A DNA stretch of 64,000 bases, taken from contig NZ_WPHG01000002.1 of NCBI RefSeq assembly GCF_009742725.1, positions 310,001 through 374,000 on the forward strand, given 5' to 3'. Position numbers and translations under genes: made by a program. Origin of the DNA: Nitratireductor arenosus (GTDB lineage Bacteria > Pseudomonadota > Alphaproteobacteria > Rhizobiales > Rhizobiaceae). The notes beneath the pieces were generated by a model. It saw nothing but the letters and a program-made list of their open reading frames with translations. It did no database searches and was not told the origin of the DNA. The stretch's first letter is position 1. The number at the start of each line of letters is the position of its first letter. This document shows, in pieces, positions 63,939 to 64,000 of this stretch.

Positions 63939-64000
63939 ATGACAAAAATCCTGCTTGCCGGCGTCGCCGTGATCGACATCGTGATGTCGGTCGACGAGAT
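63939..64000 (+). CDS. PfkB-family carbohydrate kinase, N-terminal fragment
   Basis: Only the first 20 codons are inside the window (MTKILLAGVAVIDIVMSVDE), from ATG 63939. The start resembles ribokinase/fructokinase-type sugar kinases (ILxxGVAVxDxVxxVDE). Sulfofructose kinase, 2-keto-3-deoxygluconate kinase and others begin similarly. An operator-like sequence shared with soeABC precedes it. Confidence 0.6.
   Translation, partial: MTKILLAGVAVIDIVMSVDE

Overview
The window is high-GC chromosomal DNA from an alphaproteobacterium, most likely of the order Hyphomicrobiales (Rhizobiales). The best evidence is a very-long-chain fatty-acid lipid A cluster (acpXL, two fabF-like genes, adh, lpxXL; 58.8-63.7 kb), a rhizobial-type suf operon (sufS2-B-C-D-S1-X-A; 44.3-51.5 kb) preceded by an Irr-type iron-control box, and a corrinoid/MttB methyl-transfer region. 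I see no phage, insertion sequence, CRISPR array or integration scar. Coding density is high, and the long antisense reading frames are products of GC-biased codon use.

0-23.6 kb is a methyl-group (quaternary amine or betaine) catabolism neighbourhood interrupted by ordinary genes. It holds a DUF1638 protein (cut by the left edge), a corrinoid-binding protein, two non-pyrrolysine MttB-family methyltransferases, a ferredoxin-like protein, a betaine/homocysteine-type methyltransferase, a dimethylglycine/sarcosine dehydrogenase-type flavoprotein, an M24 creatinase/Xaa-Pro-type protein, an XRE regulator divergent from a membrane di-iron desaturase and a leaderless PhnD-like protein, a class III aminotransferase and a CMD/AhpD protein. 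Between these lie an adenylate cyclase-TolB-TPR protein, an acetyltransferase, a TetR-controlled membrane gene pair, and an ECF sigma factor paired with a membrane VWA protein.

24-36.7 kb: valine degradation genes (acyl-CoA dehydrogenase, mmsB), cupin and glyoxalase-fold proteins, a divergent pair of small L,D-transpeptidases, a SoeABC-type sulfite dehydrogenase, a pRiA4b ORF-3 protein, an M23 peptidase, a ferritin-like DUF455 protein and a one-Cys bacterioferritin comigratory protein. 36.8-44.1 kb: a large AsmA-like envelope protein, tyrS, anmK, a PaiB-like flavin protein and an alpha/beta hydrolase.

44.2-64 kb: the suf operon, a DEAD-box helicase, NAD kinase, tRNA-Thr(UGU), a second hydrolase, a DksA/TraR zinc finger protein, wrbA, a CinA-type domain protein, a universal stress protein, the lipid A VLCFA operon, and at the right edge the start of a PfkB-family sugar kinase.

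The most interesting signals are: (1) two MttB paralogues together with betaine-type demethylation genes and an uncharacterised XRE/desaturase/PhnD-like cassette; (2) near-perfect operator palindromes before bmt, the XRE gene and the valine operon; (3) a shared GntR-like operator before soeABC and the right-edge kinase; (4) a VLCFA cluster lacking fabZXL between acpXL and fabF2XL, whose second ketosynthase has lost its active-site Cys; and (5) an ECF sigma gene coupled to a VWA protein with a possible anti-sigma tail. Starts were chosen by eye from ribosome-binding sites and family habit. All family assignments are from recognition of motifs, with no database search.
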